The position numbers and the translations under genes were made by a program. The notes under the pieces were generated by a model that made no database searches, had not been told where the DNA came from, and was given only the letters and a program-made list of their open reading frames with translations. A stretch of 64,000 bases of DNA. Origin: Terfezia claveryi. Lineage: Eukaryota; Ascomycota; Pezizomycetes; Pezizales; Pezizaceae. Position 1 is the first letter of the stretch. Each line of letters opens with the position of its first letter. The stretch covers positions 279,012 through 343,011 of the forward strand of contig WHUX01000050.1 of assembly GCA_015179025.1 (NCBI GenBank), in the 5' to 3' direction. Positions 13,189 to 25,942 of the stretch are shown here, piece by piece.

Positions 13189-14849
13189 AAGATCCTCATC
13201 TACATTTGGTAACAAGCAGAATCGGTCATTCCGTTCTCACCTAGGAGCACTCTATTCTCATCGACAGCTTTCAACATACCGATGCTGGGACTCCCCCCGT
13301 GCAACAGGAGTTCTTGACGGCATTAATCTCTCTTTCTTTATTTTTTTTTTTTGTTTTATCCTTTTATCCTGGTTCTGTGCGTTCTTACATTCGTTCTCTC
13401 TGGGCACAGGTGTTATGGGCTGTCTTTTCTGGGTTCTTTGAAGCATTCATTTATCACAATTACTTGGGAACATGTAAAAGTATCCCGTTCGTTACTAGGA
13501 AGGTTTAACTCGGCTCATTTCAATACAGCACGCTCTTTTTTTCCAAAGGTTGGGACCGGTCTCCGTACAGCACTTTGCCAAGAGACTACAACCGCAACTT
13601 CGATGTTTTCTGTTTTGGGCACACCCAAACAGGGAGCAACTACAGGTTCCATCGGAAGGTGTAACCATAATGATTTTCCTTTGTTTTTGGGTTTTTGGTC
13701 GATTCAGTTCATTTTTATTATTCATGGATACAACCTATGTTATTTTGCATTTTTTGTATCTAAATCTGAACTGTAGTGCGACAATTGAAGTGCTGTTCTG
13801 AATCATTCTTACCTACTTGCATTTACCACGTAATAATGGATCTTCATGATGTAGCCACTTACCCTGAAGATTTAGCCACATGGGTGCATTTCGGTATATT
13901 TCTTTCGCAATTATTGCGACAGAAGAGACATACATTCATGCAGTAGTTATGCGTACTTGGAAAAAAAAAATTTTTTTTCTTTTTTATTTTTTCTCCTCTC
14001 TCTTACAAATCCAGATATTCAACCTACATAGATGGGATGAACACCTCCATGACACATCACAAACCACTCTTACAAACTGGCTCGACCTGTTTTTTACTTT
14101 TTTATTTTATTTTTGATGGCATGGCTCACGCGCGCACGGACCGAACAGCTGATATCGATAACTGCATGGCGCTGTTGGTTTTAGACACCAATGACGACCA
14201 ATCGCAACGCCTGCCTTCTTCTCGATTCTCCCGAAAAAGTAAGGTTGGGGAAAAACAAAAAAAACAAAAAAAAATCAGATAGGGAACAACGCAGCTAAAA
14301 GGGGTGAAAAATGAGGTGCGACTCAGCCGCGTCCACAGAATGTTCGAAAAAAAGCCCACGTAGAGGTACAGCAGTTAGGTTGGGTGCTTGTAATGATCAT
14401 CCCGAGGACAACCAGTGTACCGGGTCGAGGGTGGGTTGGAATGGGATTTAGCAGGCTACGTGGATTGGGAGAAGGGGGGTGGCATGGGACGATGTGAATG
14501 GCTGATCTGGAATTGATGGGGCCAGAGAGAAATTGACGTCGCTTGAGTCAGCTTCTGCTTCCACTGGTGGATCCCTGACCTGGGTTTCCTTGCACGTGTA
14601 CGGTACGTGGTGAAGAAGATAGACCCTGAAGGGCATGAGAGCAACGTCACAATCGTTTACGTTGTCCCTTAGTCTATGTTTTCTCATACCTTGATCCCCG
14701 TCAGATGTTTAAGCGCCCTTTTACAAGTTTGCGTGGTAGACAGTCGTGGTCGTTCTCGCCCTGAGACAGGAAGGGTATCCCGGTCTCACATTTGTGGACG
14801 TGGAAAAGGTTGTTGGCAGTGCGCGAACCCTCATCCCTGGATATAGAGA

Positions 14850-14884
14850 GGGGAAGGGGAAGGGGAAGGGGAAGGGGCGCGGGG
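14850..14884 (+). repeat. GGGGAA tandem repeat, G-quadruplex candidate
   Basis: Five consecutive G4 runs spaced by AA (14850-14877) followed by a sixth G4 run at 14881-14884. Four or more G4 runs with 2-nt loops meet the standard pattern for a very stable G-quadruplex. Confidence 0.8.
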
Positions 14885-16864
14885 TAAGTTTTTCATCACA
14901 GATACAGGTGCTGTAACGTGGTAGCCTGGATTACAATATTGGTTGTTTGAGGTTTCGGTTGCAATTGAAACCACAGGTGTCTCTTTGCAATATTGCGGTT
15001 GCGGCTCTTGGGGGTTCAATTTATCAGACACGGCAGTTCCCATCTGAGTTGTGGGCAGCATCGAGCGCTGCAGTGTTAGGCAGCTTTGATTTTCCATCAG
15101 AGAATGGGTATTCAAGTTCTGCTTTTCTCCTATGAGTTCGGTAAAACATTCCTTTCCCTCAGGTGTAATGTAAAGCAGGGATATGTTATCTACATATCAA
15201 ACACGTGACATTTCCTATTACCGCATTGGGTAATGAGAAATGACAACACCATTGTGACCTGCGTTAGCTGAGGTGTTGGTTGAACGTTTCGCTCCTAAAT
15301 GTTAAGGATAGGTAGATATGGTCTTAATGATTGTCGAAATAAAAATCTCTCTATAAGAATTCTCAAGGCTGCTCACTCCCATGTTATCATGCCCTATACT
15401 GGAGTTTTAAAAAGGAAGATGTGTGTTTTCGGGGGAATTTTAGAGGGTATGTATGGAAGAAAAATGTGCAGATACCGAACTTGCTTCTGATGCCAAAGGA
15501 CAATCCTACGGGGCTAGTCTTGCAATCAAACTGATCATGATCTTGAAGTGAACGTTATGTTCGTCTCGCGAGCACTAAGTACGTTATTACGGTACTCACC
15601 ATGTTGTTTAGCCCAGCGGTTAACGTTAGAACAAGGGTCACGTGACTGATATTACAACTTGCCCAAAAAGAGTGAATGTGGTTGTTCTGAAGCCAGACCC
15701 ATTTCGCAGCTTCGTTATAAGCAACTTGCATTTTTTCAATTTATATATACTTCCATGCAGATACTGTAGAAACCTGCCCATACCAAGACTCTTTCATTTT
15801 CCCGCACAAATAAAACTCTAGCGGGACGCGGGGGCCGGGATCCCAGTTGCTTATATCAAAGAGGTTTCTTTATATCTGGAGTTGCTTATATCGAAACTTC
15901 ATTGCCCCTGTGCCATGCGCGAACACCCGCATGGATCTGCTTCCACAAAGTGAATGCCTCTGGAAGAATAACCCATGCCTATGGGCGAGGAAAGTGCAGT
16001 CTCGTAAACCTTAATTGGTGTGGGGGAGGGGAGAGATGGTTCCTGTACATTTGTTCTTGGATCGTATATATTATGGAAATCCGAATTGAGTACCAGGTTC
16101 CGAGGTTTTGGTTTTGAATGCTCAAGGATATGTTGCCAGTGGATAGGTAGAATGAAGAGTGCTTTACTGTGCTGTTCGAAGGCAGATATCGATACTTGGT
16201 TATAGATCAACATGGCAGTGGAAAATCCAAATCTTTTACCGCCTGGCGCACCCAATTCCAGAAAAGATGACCCCACGACAAGACGAAATACCCGTTTAAA
16301 AAACTACTTGTGGAGATTACTGATATTAGATCCCTCTCCATGACCTTAAGGCCAGACTTTCCCCACAAAATAAGGTAGATATATCATGCATTTGACCCAT
16401 GAAGAGGAGGTGGGGGAGATACCCTATCGACTGTGCGAGGGGGGTAGAGGGTGGTGGTGGCTCTGAAATTCCCCTTGGGTTGTCTTTATCTCTAGGATCT
16501 GAATGCTTAGTCTCGTGGTTGCAACTCAGAATCATCTTCATGAGCTTGTAGGACGTCTCTCCCTGAAACTGCAACACAATTCCAACTATTACCTCTTATT
16601 TCCAAGTCAATATGCCGCAGCAGAGTCACTTTATCGGCAAGCAGCGGAATCAAAAGCCTCCTGGGTTTACATGTATTAATATGAATATCATTTGCCCTTT
16701 TTGCCGCCTACTCGTGCCCTCACGTCCTACCACCTATAAACGCAACATCAGCCACCAACAACATGCATACCCGTCCCGAGGCTATGCTGTGACAGGTTCG
16801 CCTTGTAATCTAAAAAGCCGGTCCGCTTAATCCAAAATTGCAGATACTAAAGGGCCATTGTTGT

Positions 16865-16898
<34 letters not shown>

Positions 16899-17579
16899 GA
16901 GACGGGCACGCTCCCAAACTAAAAAGCAAATATGCTTACCCTGAACACACGGAACTTCGTTTGAGAGAACTAACATAAACTGATCTGGACTACCGAAATA
17001 CCACAACATAAACAATTCCGAGTAAGGAGAAAAAAAATATATAAATTTTGCGAAATCAAGCTTGATGATATAGTTTTTATATGTATATATACTCACCACA
17101 GATGATTGCCCATCTAACTACTAGCAATTATATATCCATTGATTATAATCTCGATTTTCTGAAATTAAGGTGGTCAATTTTTCCTTGGGATCCCCATTAG
17201 TAGCAGAGGGGCTTATATGAGTTGGAGTTTTTCCATAGCTACCATTAGTACCTTTTTGTACAATTACTACTTCCACTCCGTAAAGGAGATTATGTTGAAT
17301 GTACCCAATCTTCTGTGTAAAAAGCTGGTACTCCAAATCCGGTGTAAGACAACGAAGTTACAAGGATTGGAATAGTGGGAATATTTGGTATGTTTCGAGA
17401 GGGTTTAAGATATAAAAGAAAACACGTGGAATTTGTTAATTTGAACAATATAGTCTAGAAGCTATGGAAGAATTTCTCAGATGAAAATGGGAAACTTATT
17501 AAAAGTCTTGGAGTTTATATTTCTTCGACCGATAAATTGCTCTATAAAGTTACTCCACTTCTATTACGACCGTTCGGTA

Positions 17580-17603
17580 CTCACGTGGTTTCGACCACGT
17601 GAG
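17580..17603. other. Perfect 10-bp hairpin with TTCG loop
   Basis: CTCACGTGGT (17580-17589), TTCG (17590-17593), ACCACGTGAG (17594-17603). The stem is perfect and the loop is a UUCG tetraloop sequence in RNA. Both arms contain CACGTG, the E-box / bHLH core, so it could equally be a double protein-binding site. Confidence 0.7.
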
Positions 17604-18590
17604 AAGTTTGTTGGCAAATGCGGTCTTCAACGAAAAGGTTTCCGCATCATAATATCTAATCCATTGGTATAGGTAAGTTCCCTTTGACCATGGCCCCATC
17701 AAGGAGCTCGGGGGAGAAATTCCTCGTTTGAGACGACCCTGGCAAAGAGTTTTGCGCAACGTCCCAGGGATAACTATCCCAACCAGAGCCGGGGGCATCC
17801 CACATCCCATAACGGGACACATTGTGTCACTATGTAAGTGTAGAACCAACTTCTAGAAGTAAGCACAGCGGCCCAGAGTAGAGTGAGGCCCTCAGTGCTG
17901 TGTAGACGAATTTTAATTCGCGTCCTATGACAACTATCTAGAGTGCGCCAAAATCGAAGCACTGGCATGATAGGGAAGCCCAATCAACATAAGGGCTCCA
18001 TGGTTATTGGAGGGGGGACCGAAAGTTTCTGAAGATACCTGTTAATAAGTCTGGAACGAAAAGGCCGGATCGGGCGGGTGCACAGGGGGCCTGCACGCAT
18101 TCCCCAAAGTAGTGAGGGAATGAGTTTTTTTTTTTTTGTTTATCGTCAGGATTGCCCTTAATTTCTTTGTTTGGAGGGGGGGGGGTTACACGGATATATT
18201 CCCAGTCAAATTGTCACCGACTAAAAAATAAAAAATAAAAAATTTGAAAGAAATATAGTCACCCATCCTTGGTGCATTTATATATACCCTTGGAAGTTGA
18301 CTGTACCTACCTTATCTCTGACTGAGTATGGGATCGAAATGAACCTGACCCCCCCTCTGAAACATCCTGCGACAAAACCCATTTACTGAGAATGGGGGTC
18401 CCCCCCCCTAGATTGTACAGAAAAAATTTTTTTTGTTAAATTACAAGCAATAATAGGGGTAGAGAAAAATTACAAAAAAAAAAAAAAAATAGAGAACTCT
18501 CGAAACTTAGGGAATCATAAACATTTATCGAACTTAACCAACAAATGGAAATCCAATGCTACCAATCCACAATTTAATCCCAAAAAGAAA

Positions 18591-18617
18591 AATAATAATA
18601 ATAATAATAATAATAAT
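18591..18617. repeat. AAT microsatellite
   Basis: About nine uninterrupted AAT units in non-coding, AT-rich DNA. Confidence 0.9.
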
Positions 18618-19516
18618 TGGTATTTCATTCATAATTTTAGGAAATAATCAAAGTGGCGGCCCCCCCCTTTTCCCTTCCCTTGCCATCTATTTGCCTTCAC
18701 ACTCGAGAAAGTTTTATCAAGTATAAGAGAATAGATATGTATTCAGATTCAGTTGGATAAGATACCTCCAATACTCAACTTTACATTTATCCAATTTATT
18801 AAGCCATTCTGTATTAGATAAAAGCATGCATCACAATATGACAAAAAAAGTTAGCCGGATAGTTCGTTCAATTTCTTTCGCTAAATGACCACAGTTTTAT
18901 AGCCCTTTAAACCTACATTTTTTTCCCACACCAACTGCCCATAGTCCGCATTGCACAGATTCTTGCCACAGATAATAGGCGTACTTTCACGCATCTAAGA
19001 TAGTAGGAATCGACCCATGCCAGGAAAACATAGTTCCTAAACGTGATCACACCCTGTGAAGAGAGAGGTGTGTGTTTGGGGGAGGGGGGGGAAGCTAGGG
19101 AAAATGAAACTTAGGCACAGCTTCGTTCTGTATGACATGTAGATATAAGGGAGACCTGCTTCGTTAGAAGCATCCTGGTGGTCAGGGATTATTCCAGCCT
19201 CTTTGGGCTAGAGTTCTGGTAAACAAAATATACATATTGTCTTTATTGATAGGAGCTGGGGTAATGTATGCGTGTTAATGATGTCTTAGCGGTTACCCTG
19301 AATTGTACCGCCATCTATGCTTATGCTTTCGACGCAGGGTAGGAATCAGACTATAAGCCCTACACTTGAAAGATGTAGCCAAAATAACTGCATTCTGCAA
19401 ACCCCCCCAAAAAATAATAGAAACAAAAATTCGATGTATAATTATCATTTCGCATTCTACCTTAACCTCTCACCTCCTTAGAAGCCACAAGCAGCGCCGC
19501 GACTCCTATCTTACAT

Positions 19517-21943
19517 TCAACATTCCTCCCTCTCCTCCCTCTCACACCTCCCACACCTACACGAACCCCCCAACACCCCCCAAATCTTCTTCCTTCTCTC
19601 CCTTACTCCGAGCCCCGGATCCACATAACTATCCCTAATCTGCCTCCCCTTCTCCACTCCCCCTTCCCACCCCCCCTTCCCATCCACTCCATTCTCCAGC
19701 CAAAACTTCCTCTCCTTATCCAACGCCCTAATACACATCTCCCCCCGCTCATTAACTTGCCAATACACATTCGGATCGCAATCATGGTTGACAAGGGAGT
19801 ATAGTGGGTGGATTGCGCTGACGAGCGTCTCGATTGGGGGGTGAGTGCGGGTGTCGAGATGTCGGGTGAGGGAGGCAACCCCCTTGAACTTATTGAGGAG
19901 GGGGAGGGTGGAGGTAGGGGTGTCGAAGTGTGTAAGGGATAGAGTAGGGGAGCGGTCGAGGGTTTCGTCGGTTTTGTCTTCGGGCTGTGGTGGGAAAGGA
20001 AGGATTTCAATTTGGAAGGCGTCGAGGATCATGTGTGGGACGATGACATTTTGGTGGAAGTCGAAGGGGATAGGGTCATCTTCACCCTCCTCACCGTCTT
20101 CATCCTCAACAATGTCATTCTTGCTGGTTCCATCTAGTAATGGATATTCCCCCCTCTTCCTTCTCCTCCCCGCTCCATACAAATACCACACCTCCTCCAA
20201 TTCCAAAGGATGTACCCCCTGGACCAGCGCCACCGCCCAAGCCCTCATCACCAATAAGCAATAAACTGCATCATCATCAAACACCCCTTCCTCCCCCTTT
20301 GCTCCTTCCAGCTTCCTATTCGCCTCTCTATGCAACCACGTCCAATCCACCCCACACACAACCGGATGATACAATACCCCTGCTCGATCTCGACACTGTT
20401 TACTGCAGTAACTCGGCCAGATGTCGTTCTCCTCGCACTCCGCACAACCCCATTGACCCTGCTCCGGCTCGGGGATAGGTTTTGTGCATAGCTCACATCT
20501 CACCGCTGCTGTCGAGCTGGGAGGGCCGCCGGTGGTGGTGTATGCTATCAACCTCGTGGGTTCAATCAAGTATGGACGGGGCACTGGCTCAGAGTCATCT
20601 ACACCCGGAATTAATGCGGGAATATCCCTCAGCGCGAAAACACCTAGTTGTTTGACTGTCTTACTCGAGACAGTACCATCTGCCCTCAGCCAGGGGAGCT
20701 CTACGCAGCGGGCTTCACACCATGGGGACCCATCAGGACCAGTCAAGACGCAGCACTCTCGCATCGAGGCATTGATTTTCTCTAACGTCGAGGGCGCGAA
20801 CCGGTCGGGCTCGTAGTGGTTCCAGGGGTAGACCTCCCTCCTAGAGAGGCCTCTGATTGGAAGATTTTTTTTGGTAAGAAGGATCTCAATAATGCTCCCC
20901 ATAGTAGGTGTGGATGTTGAATCAGGATCAAGTTTCGTTAATATCCACCGGGCTGAATCCTGCCACAACCCTACATCACCATCGCCAGGGAACCTCGTGA
21001 CTGCATTCCGGAGGTATGTCTGTGCGAGCTTCATACACCCTGCATTGGCCAACGACCAGATAATCGTCCAGAGGGACGCCTTATCTATCTGATTCAATAC
21101 TCGTTGCGAGTCCTCCTCTTCCGTGTCCTTGCCCACTTCATCCTCTTCCGTGTCCTTGCCCACTTCAGCTCCTCTGACAACCCAGCGGAGCTCAGGATCT
21201 AATACCCCCGCCAACCCCCCGCCAGAAAATAGCCCAAGTGACACAGTACCTGCGTCTAGATCAAGAAATTCATATTCATCCACGGCTTCGTCAGTCCACT
21301 CCCGGAAGCGCTCCACGCTGAGCATGGCACGGTAGGCGTCGGAGGAGGAGAGGTCGTGGTAGCCGAGGCGGGCGTGGGTGAGGGCACGGTTGAGGTAGGC
21401 TATGGGGATGAGTAGGAGGAGTTGGTCGACGATGCTTCGGGGGGGAAGAGCTGCTTCTCCCCCTTCCCCTTCCCCATCTTCATCTTCATCCTCATCCACG
21501 AGTTTCTCCTTGCCGCCGCCGCAATTGGACTCAGAAGTATATTTATGTGGATGTGAATGCGGGGTTGGGTAGAGGGTACTTATCAGCGTAACCACCTCAA
21601 CCAGAAACCCCGTGAGCTTCTCGCGGGTTTGGAGGAGTGCCGCTGAGGGACGCGCATTGGGTTCTAGGTCTGCTGGCTTTGTTGGGTGGGTAATGGAGGT
21701 GAGTTTCGACACGAGTGAGAGTATTAAGGAGCTAGAGCTGTTGGTTGAGATTTCACGCGCATCGAGCTCGGAGGCGGGTACACCGGCGGTGTCAGCATCT
21801 GGGCTGGTCGTGCGCATGGGCGGAAGCGTCGATGGTTTTGTGATGGCGAGTGCTGAGCTTTGGCCCCGCCAAAATTTCCCGGCAGGGGCTCGGCTAAGCG
21901 AGTGTGGGATATGAGGGTAACGACCTGCCAAGCTGGACAGCAT
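19517..21943 (-). CDS. SET-domain protein with TPR-like N-terminus and MYND-like finger
   Basis: An intronless 808-residue frame. The N-terminal 170 residues are low complexity with an acidic patch (DEDEDEDGEGEG). About 180-340 looks TPR-like (YLNRALTHARLGYHDLSSSD; LANAGCMKLAQTYLRNAV). About 410-480 holds the first SET segment (GVFALRDIPA). About 483-530 is an inserted Cys-rich finger, CELC then WGCAECEE then YCSKQCRDRA then HPVVC. The second SET segment contains the signature NHDCDPNVYW (about 705), then a post-SET CRCGRC near the C-terminus. The split SET with a central MYND-like finger is the SMYD-type layout, so a lysine methyltransferase is likely, with substrate unknown. The NHxCxPN core is intact. 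The acidic repeat GKDTEEDEVGKDTEEED is a local duplication. Confidence 0.85.
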   Translation of the reverse strand: MLSSLAGRYPHIPHSLSRAPAGKFWRGQSSALAITKPSTLPPMRTTSPDADTAGVPASELDAREISTNSSSSLILSLVSKLTSITHPTKPADLEPNARPSAALLQTREKLTGFLVEVVTLISTLYPTPHSHPHKYTSESNCGGGKEKLVDEDEDEDGEGEGGEAALPPRSIVDQLLLLIPIAYLNRALTHARLGYHDLSSSDAYRAMLSVERFREWTDEAVDEYEFLDLDAGTVSLGLFSGGGLAGVLDPELRWVVRGAEVGKDTEEDEVGKDTEEEDSQRVLNQIDKASLWTIIWSLANAGCMKLAQTYLRNAVTRFPGDGDVGLWQDSARWILTKLDPDSTSTPTMGSIIEILLTKKNLPIRGLSRREVYPWNHYEPDRFAPSTLEKINASMRECCVLTGPDGSPWCEARCVELPWLRADGTVSSKTVKQLGVFALRDIPALIPGVDDSEPVPRPYLIEPTRLIAYTTTGGPPSSTAAVRCELCTKPIPEPEQGQWGCAECEENDIWPSYCSKQCRDRAGVLYHPVVCGVDWTWLHREANRKLEGAKGEEGVFDDDAVYCLLVMRAWAVALVQGVHPLELEEVWYLYGAGRRRKRGEYPLLDGTSKNDIVEDEDGEEGEDDPIPFDFHQNVIVPHMILDAFQIEILPFPPQPEDKTDETLDRSPTLSLTHFDTPTSTLPLLNKFKGVASLTRHLDTRTHPPIETLVSAIHPLYSLVNHDCDPNVYWQVNERGEMCIRALDKERKFWLENGVDGKGGWEGGVEKGRQIRDSYVDPGLGVRERRKKIWGVLGGSCRCGRCEREEREEC

Positions 21944-24080
21944 ACTGTATTTAAATCAGTTGTATTTCCGCCTCTAACAATGCTTAGATGCTTTTGAGCC
22001 TGTTGGCCATATTATCTATACTTCATAGCTAGAATAACCCAGGCAAGGACAGGTGCAGAACAATGGGTTATATATGGAAGACTTCCGGTCCCACTAGTCA
22101 ATATAGACGGATTTCGTGGCTTAACTTTAAGCTTGCGGAGGGAGACTACCTTGGTGACATAGTAGGGCGATATAGCAGCTGCTGCTGATTGAAGTTCGGG
22201 TTTTTGTATCGTCAGCACGATGGGATGATGCGTTCCCTCGTCGGATCCGGCGCCAAAGAACCTTCAAAATAGGCAATATTCAACTCAATTGGAGTTTGGT
22301 AGAACTTCACTTCCCCCCCCCTCTCTCTCGGCTTGCCACGCTGAGCAAGAGCCAACGTCAAGGCCACCCTGCTATAATGCTATATCCGTACTTATTCGTT
22401 GTTTTTGTCCCCCGGTAACTTGGCTTCTCCATAATTTATCTTCCATACCTCCACGCCTGCAGGAAGGCTGGCAGAGCCATGGATATCACAGCATCTTAGT
22501 ATACGTACAGGAATTCGGGTTGTATACCCGGATATGGTATCTAAATTGCGGATGCTTGGAGACGGGCATGGAGACGTTTTGGAACCAAGGGAACAGAATC
22601 CATGGCATCCGAGCCTGTCACCAGTCACAGTAATTAATGTGATGTAACATTGGGCCCGTATCGATGGAACATGCCTAGTATATTCGGGCCTATAGATTTG
22701 CCAACACCTCTTGTCATATATTACCCTACTGTCCCCGAACACACGAACATCTTAAAGGCTACTTTGAAGAACACCGCCCTGTACAACCAATTCTCATCCA
22801 GTCCAGCAAGGGTTGTTGCTTCTGAGAGCAAAGGGCTCAGCGCCGTGTATTACCAGAGTGGGTCTAATCCTGCTGGCAAAACTGGTGGGTGCTTTCCATG
22901 TCATCATGGGAGGGTGATAAGAGGCAAGAGCTCTGGCCTGCAGAGGGACAGTTTGTATAAGGACAGGACAATGGGAACCCCCATTGGAGCTCATGATCAA
23001 GTACAATTCATATGTGGAATGTAAGTAGGCCCATCAGCAATGACCAGGCAAAGAAAAAAGATACTGACTGAAGATTTGCAAATCTAGCCAAAATGACCCC
23101 AACCCTTGTGTGGATGTAACTCTTGTTATCGAGCGCATTCAGCAATCACACTGTCAGTATCACGCTGGTGATGAGATATGCTGTGTCAGCGTTCGGGCTC
23201 TCGACTGATATTTGCTTTAGTTTCTTCCAGTTTGAATTCTGTACTTAAGTCTTCCATGTAATATTGAAGTCTGTAATTCATCCTCCAAATCAGAGAATAT
23301 ATTCTTGTACTGCAGCACAACTGGTGATGTGTATGTTATGGTTTTGCCATACGCAATGTCGTTAGAGTGGTGCGGTCTAAACCAAATGGGAGCGGACCGA
23401 AACGGGCACAGGCCTTGGGCAGTTAGATAAGTTCCCAAGTACTACCCAGAATCGTTCAAAGCTGGCCATGGGCTCTGCGGGATGGAATGAGTTGAGGTTG
23501 AATCTAAAGTAGTTCTCGTGTATCTAGTGCTTTAGTGTTGTTTTCTTCAGTATATCCGTACGCGCCCAGACGTATATTCGCCCGTTCTAAAGCAGCCAAG
23601 GCCTACCGTATGTGTTGCTAAGTACACTTACATACCGTTAAGTTATATCCTTCAGCAGAGACACACCAGCATCGAGTCGAGACAGCTAAGTACAAACCCC
23701 GACCAGCCCCTTGGACCCTCAAGTGCTAAGTATTTTAGTAAGAACTTCATACAATGTGATTATTTGCTAAGCTTCAAGTCCGTTCATTGCCGCATTGTAA
23801 CCGGACTGTGGGTCAAGCGGGCTCCAGGGAGCGCTGCTGTGAACAAGACGATGATAGCGATAGATAACGTGGTTCCAAGGAGGAATGTATTGTATTTAGC
23901 TCGGCTAGAATACAGGACGTTGCGTGAAGAAGAGGAGAGAAATAGAGAGGATTTTATGGCCCCGGCCTCTTGATTCCAACCCGCCTGCCCTACCCAAAGT
24001 AGCCCTAACTAAGCGCCCTTATTCCATATCATCAGCCAGTGACTGTTATTCCATGCCATCAAAACAAGGGCCGTTATTTC
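21944..24080. other. Intergenic spacer
   Basis: Divergent spacer between the SET gene (minus) and the F-box-like gene (plus), probably holding both promoters. Several open frames of 60-124 codons overlap on opposite strands and show no motif, so none is called. Confidence 0.45.
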
Positions 24081-25694
24081 ATGCAGTCAGCGCGCAGTTC
24101 ACAATCGACCTACGAGCAAGGGGCCGTGACACGCATGGCCACTCCTACTCGAGGTTATAATCAACCTCACTTCTCAAGCCCGGCTTATATTCGGCCATTA
24201 CCACGCTTTACACTGCCATATATTCTAGAGTCCTCGCCAGAAATTCGTAGACGGATTCTTGCAAAGCTCCACAATTGCCTCCCGGCTTTAATAAGCCTAC
24301 GTCTAGTCAACAAAGCCTTTGCACACTATGTCTGTGTCTATGTGTTCAAAGAAGTTTGGTTGGTCTTTAAGCCTCAATACTGGCAAGGGAAGGATATGGA
24401 GGCCCTGAAACGAGTCGGTACATATGTCCAGAGGGTAATCTTCAAGCTCAAACACAATCAATATGGATCCGTTGAACCACTAGTCCCAGGCGTTCCCGTG
24501 AACACGAGAATCCCTTACGCATCTGGGAGAGATTACACAATGGAGCTGGAGGACAGGCCCGGTCAAGTCCAGGGGAGAAGCTTGATGTGGACAGTGAGGG
24601 ATCATCTGAACCCCGTCCCGGAACTCATTGAATTCCTCACGTCAGGTGGCACGCGCACCGGGGTCGGTGAAGGTGACCATGGGGGAACCAGAGCACGGGC
24701 CAATATTCCTATAAGCAAGTCAGGTGGGCCGCCAGATATGTCACACTATGGACCACTCTTCGCCACTGCGGTGTCAGTCAAGCCCTTCACTGAGTTCTTT
24801 ATACGCACCCCAAACCTGACATCTCTTGTCATTCAGGCTCCGGGGAACGATCTTAACTGGGAATATTCTTCCGTGGACATTGCATTAGAGTCCCTCCGCC
24901 TAGGGGCAGTAACTGCGGGCATCAAGATTCAAGAAATGGCATGCCTGCCCATACACATACTAGGATTAGAGACCTTGTCTGCTACAGGAAGGCGGCTCGA
25001 TGTGGTACCTGCCGCCTTTGGCCTCCTTGGATGGGGAGGACTGAAGAGATTAGAACTTGCAGTAAACGCAAGAATGCTGGCTGATGGTGCAGGAGGAATG
25101 GGAAGAGACAAGCAGGTCTATGACCGTATTGTGAGGGCATTTCTGCTAGCATTGGGTCGTATGGGCCGCAATGGTATCGAGACCCTCAAATTCCAGTGGA
25201 TGGGCGGAGAAACTAGCGTACCTAGTCAGGTAATGGACTGTCCCTTCTTGCTCAGCAACACCACCCGCCCACGCCCAGGTGATGCATACTCCCATAACAC
25301 CTTCTACCAACAAGGCTCCCCGACTATAGCTCTAGAAATAAGCAAGGAAGCTGAAAACGCAGCAATTTGCGCCACACTCACCTTTCCACACTTAACGCGT
25401 ATGTACATCCGCAATGTGTCAATAACGGCTTCGGCGTTACAAGAGTTCCTTTGGGAGCGGGCCCCCAAGTGTTCCTTCGTAAGCACTAGAAAGGTGCTGC
25501 TGAAGGATGGAGAAGACCATCGATACGCTATGCGGGGTTTCGTGCCGATATGGGTGGCTGTCGACGAGGAAATTTGGGAATCTAAGCGAGCTCGAATCTT
25601 TAGTGGGGATTATCAGCGACAGAAGGGCATGGCTGGACTGGATTCGTTAGCAAGAAGACCTGGTCCGGGGAGGGAGGCGCTCAGTGGACCGTGA
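24081..25694 (+). CDS. F-box-like fungal protein
   Basis: A single 537-residue frame from the first ATG (MQSARSSQSTYEQ); the open frame extends further upstream without ATG. About residues 43-90 read LPYILESSPEIRRRILAKL, then LPALISLRLVNKAFAHYVCV, the pattern of a degenerate F-box (LP.EI...I...L....L..LR.VNK.F). The rest alternates hydrophobic and basic stretches with no clear LRR or WD repeats. F-box proteins of this kind usually recruit substrates to SCF ubiquitin ligases. Filamentous fungi carry many poorly conserved members. No intron is needed. The substrate cannot be inferred. Confidence 0.65.
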   Translation: MQSARSSQSTYEQGAVTRMATPTRGYNQPHFSSPAYIRPLPRFTLPYILESSPEIRRRILAKLHNCLPALISLRLVNKAFAHYVCVYVFKEVWLVFKPQYWQGKDMEALKRVGTYVQRVIFKLKHNQYGSVEPLVPGVPVNTRIPYASGRDYTMELEDRPGQVQGRSLMWTVRDHLNPVPELIEFLTSGGTRTGVGEGDHGGTRARANIPISKSGGPPDMSHYGPLFATAVSVKPFTEFFIRTPNLTSLVIQAPGNDLNWEYSSVDIALESLRLGAVTAGIKIQEMACLPIHILGLETLSATGRRLDVVPAAFGLLGWGGLKRLELAVNARMLADGAGGMGRDKQVYDRIVRAFLLALGRMGRNGIETLKFQWMGGETSVPSQVMDCPFLLSNTTRPRPGDAYSHNTFYQQGSPTIALEISKEAENAAICATLTFPHLTRMYIRNVSITASALQEFLWERAPKCSFVSTRKVLLKDGEDHRYAMRGFVPIWVAVDEEIWESKRARIFSGDYQRQKGMAGLDSLARRPGPGREALSGP

Positions 25695-25942
25695 GTCGGC
25701 ATGGAACAGGATGTTTTGTTTTACAAGGAAAAGAGTATGAAGCAATAGACCAACTTGTAGTAGTTACATTAAGAGACTACCATTCCATTTCTACGTCTAC
25801 AGAGATGAGAATAGTGTCAGAGTCACTAGCTACATTATATGGCAATGCTGCTGTGATGCATGTGTAATGTATGAAAGGAATGAGAAGTATGATAGTTATG
25901 ATTCATAATCCCACAAGTATTGAGCGTTCTTGACGAAGCTGC

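Larger units (their letters stand above)
13189..19516. other. 6.3-kb gene desert with simple repeats
   Basis: No supported gene on either strand. The stretch is dominated by T/A and G/C homopolymers (28 T at 16868-16895; poly-G/C runs near 18174-18184 and 18399-18407), an AAT microsatellite at 18591-18617, a G-quadruplex candidate at 14850-14884 and a perfect hairpin at 17580-17603. I checked for tRNA B-box motifs and saw none. Confidence 0.55.

Noticed and set aside
17690..18120. Possible structured RNA or rRNA-like fragment in the less AT-rich stretch
   Set aside because: I looked for RNase P, SRP, telomerase template, U6 and tRNA signatures and saw none; only the nearby hairpin is kept as a finding.
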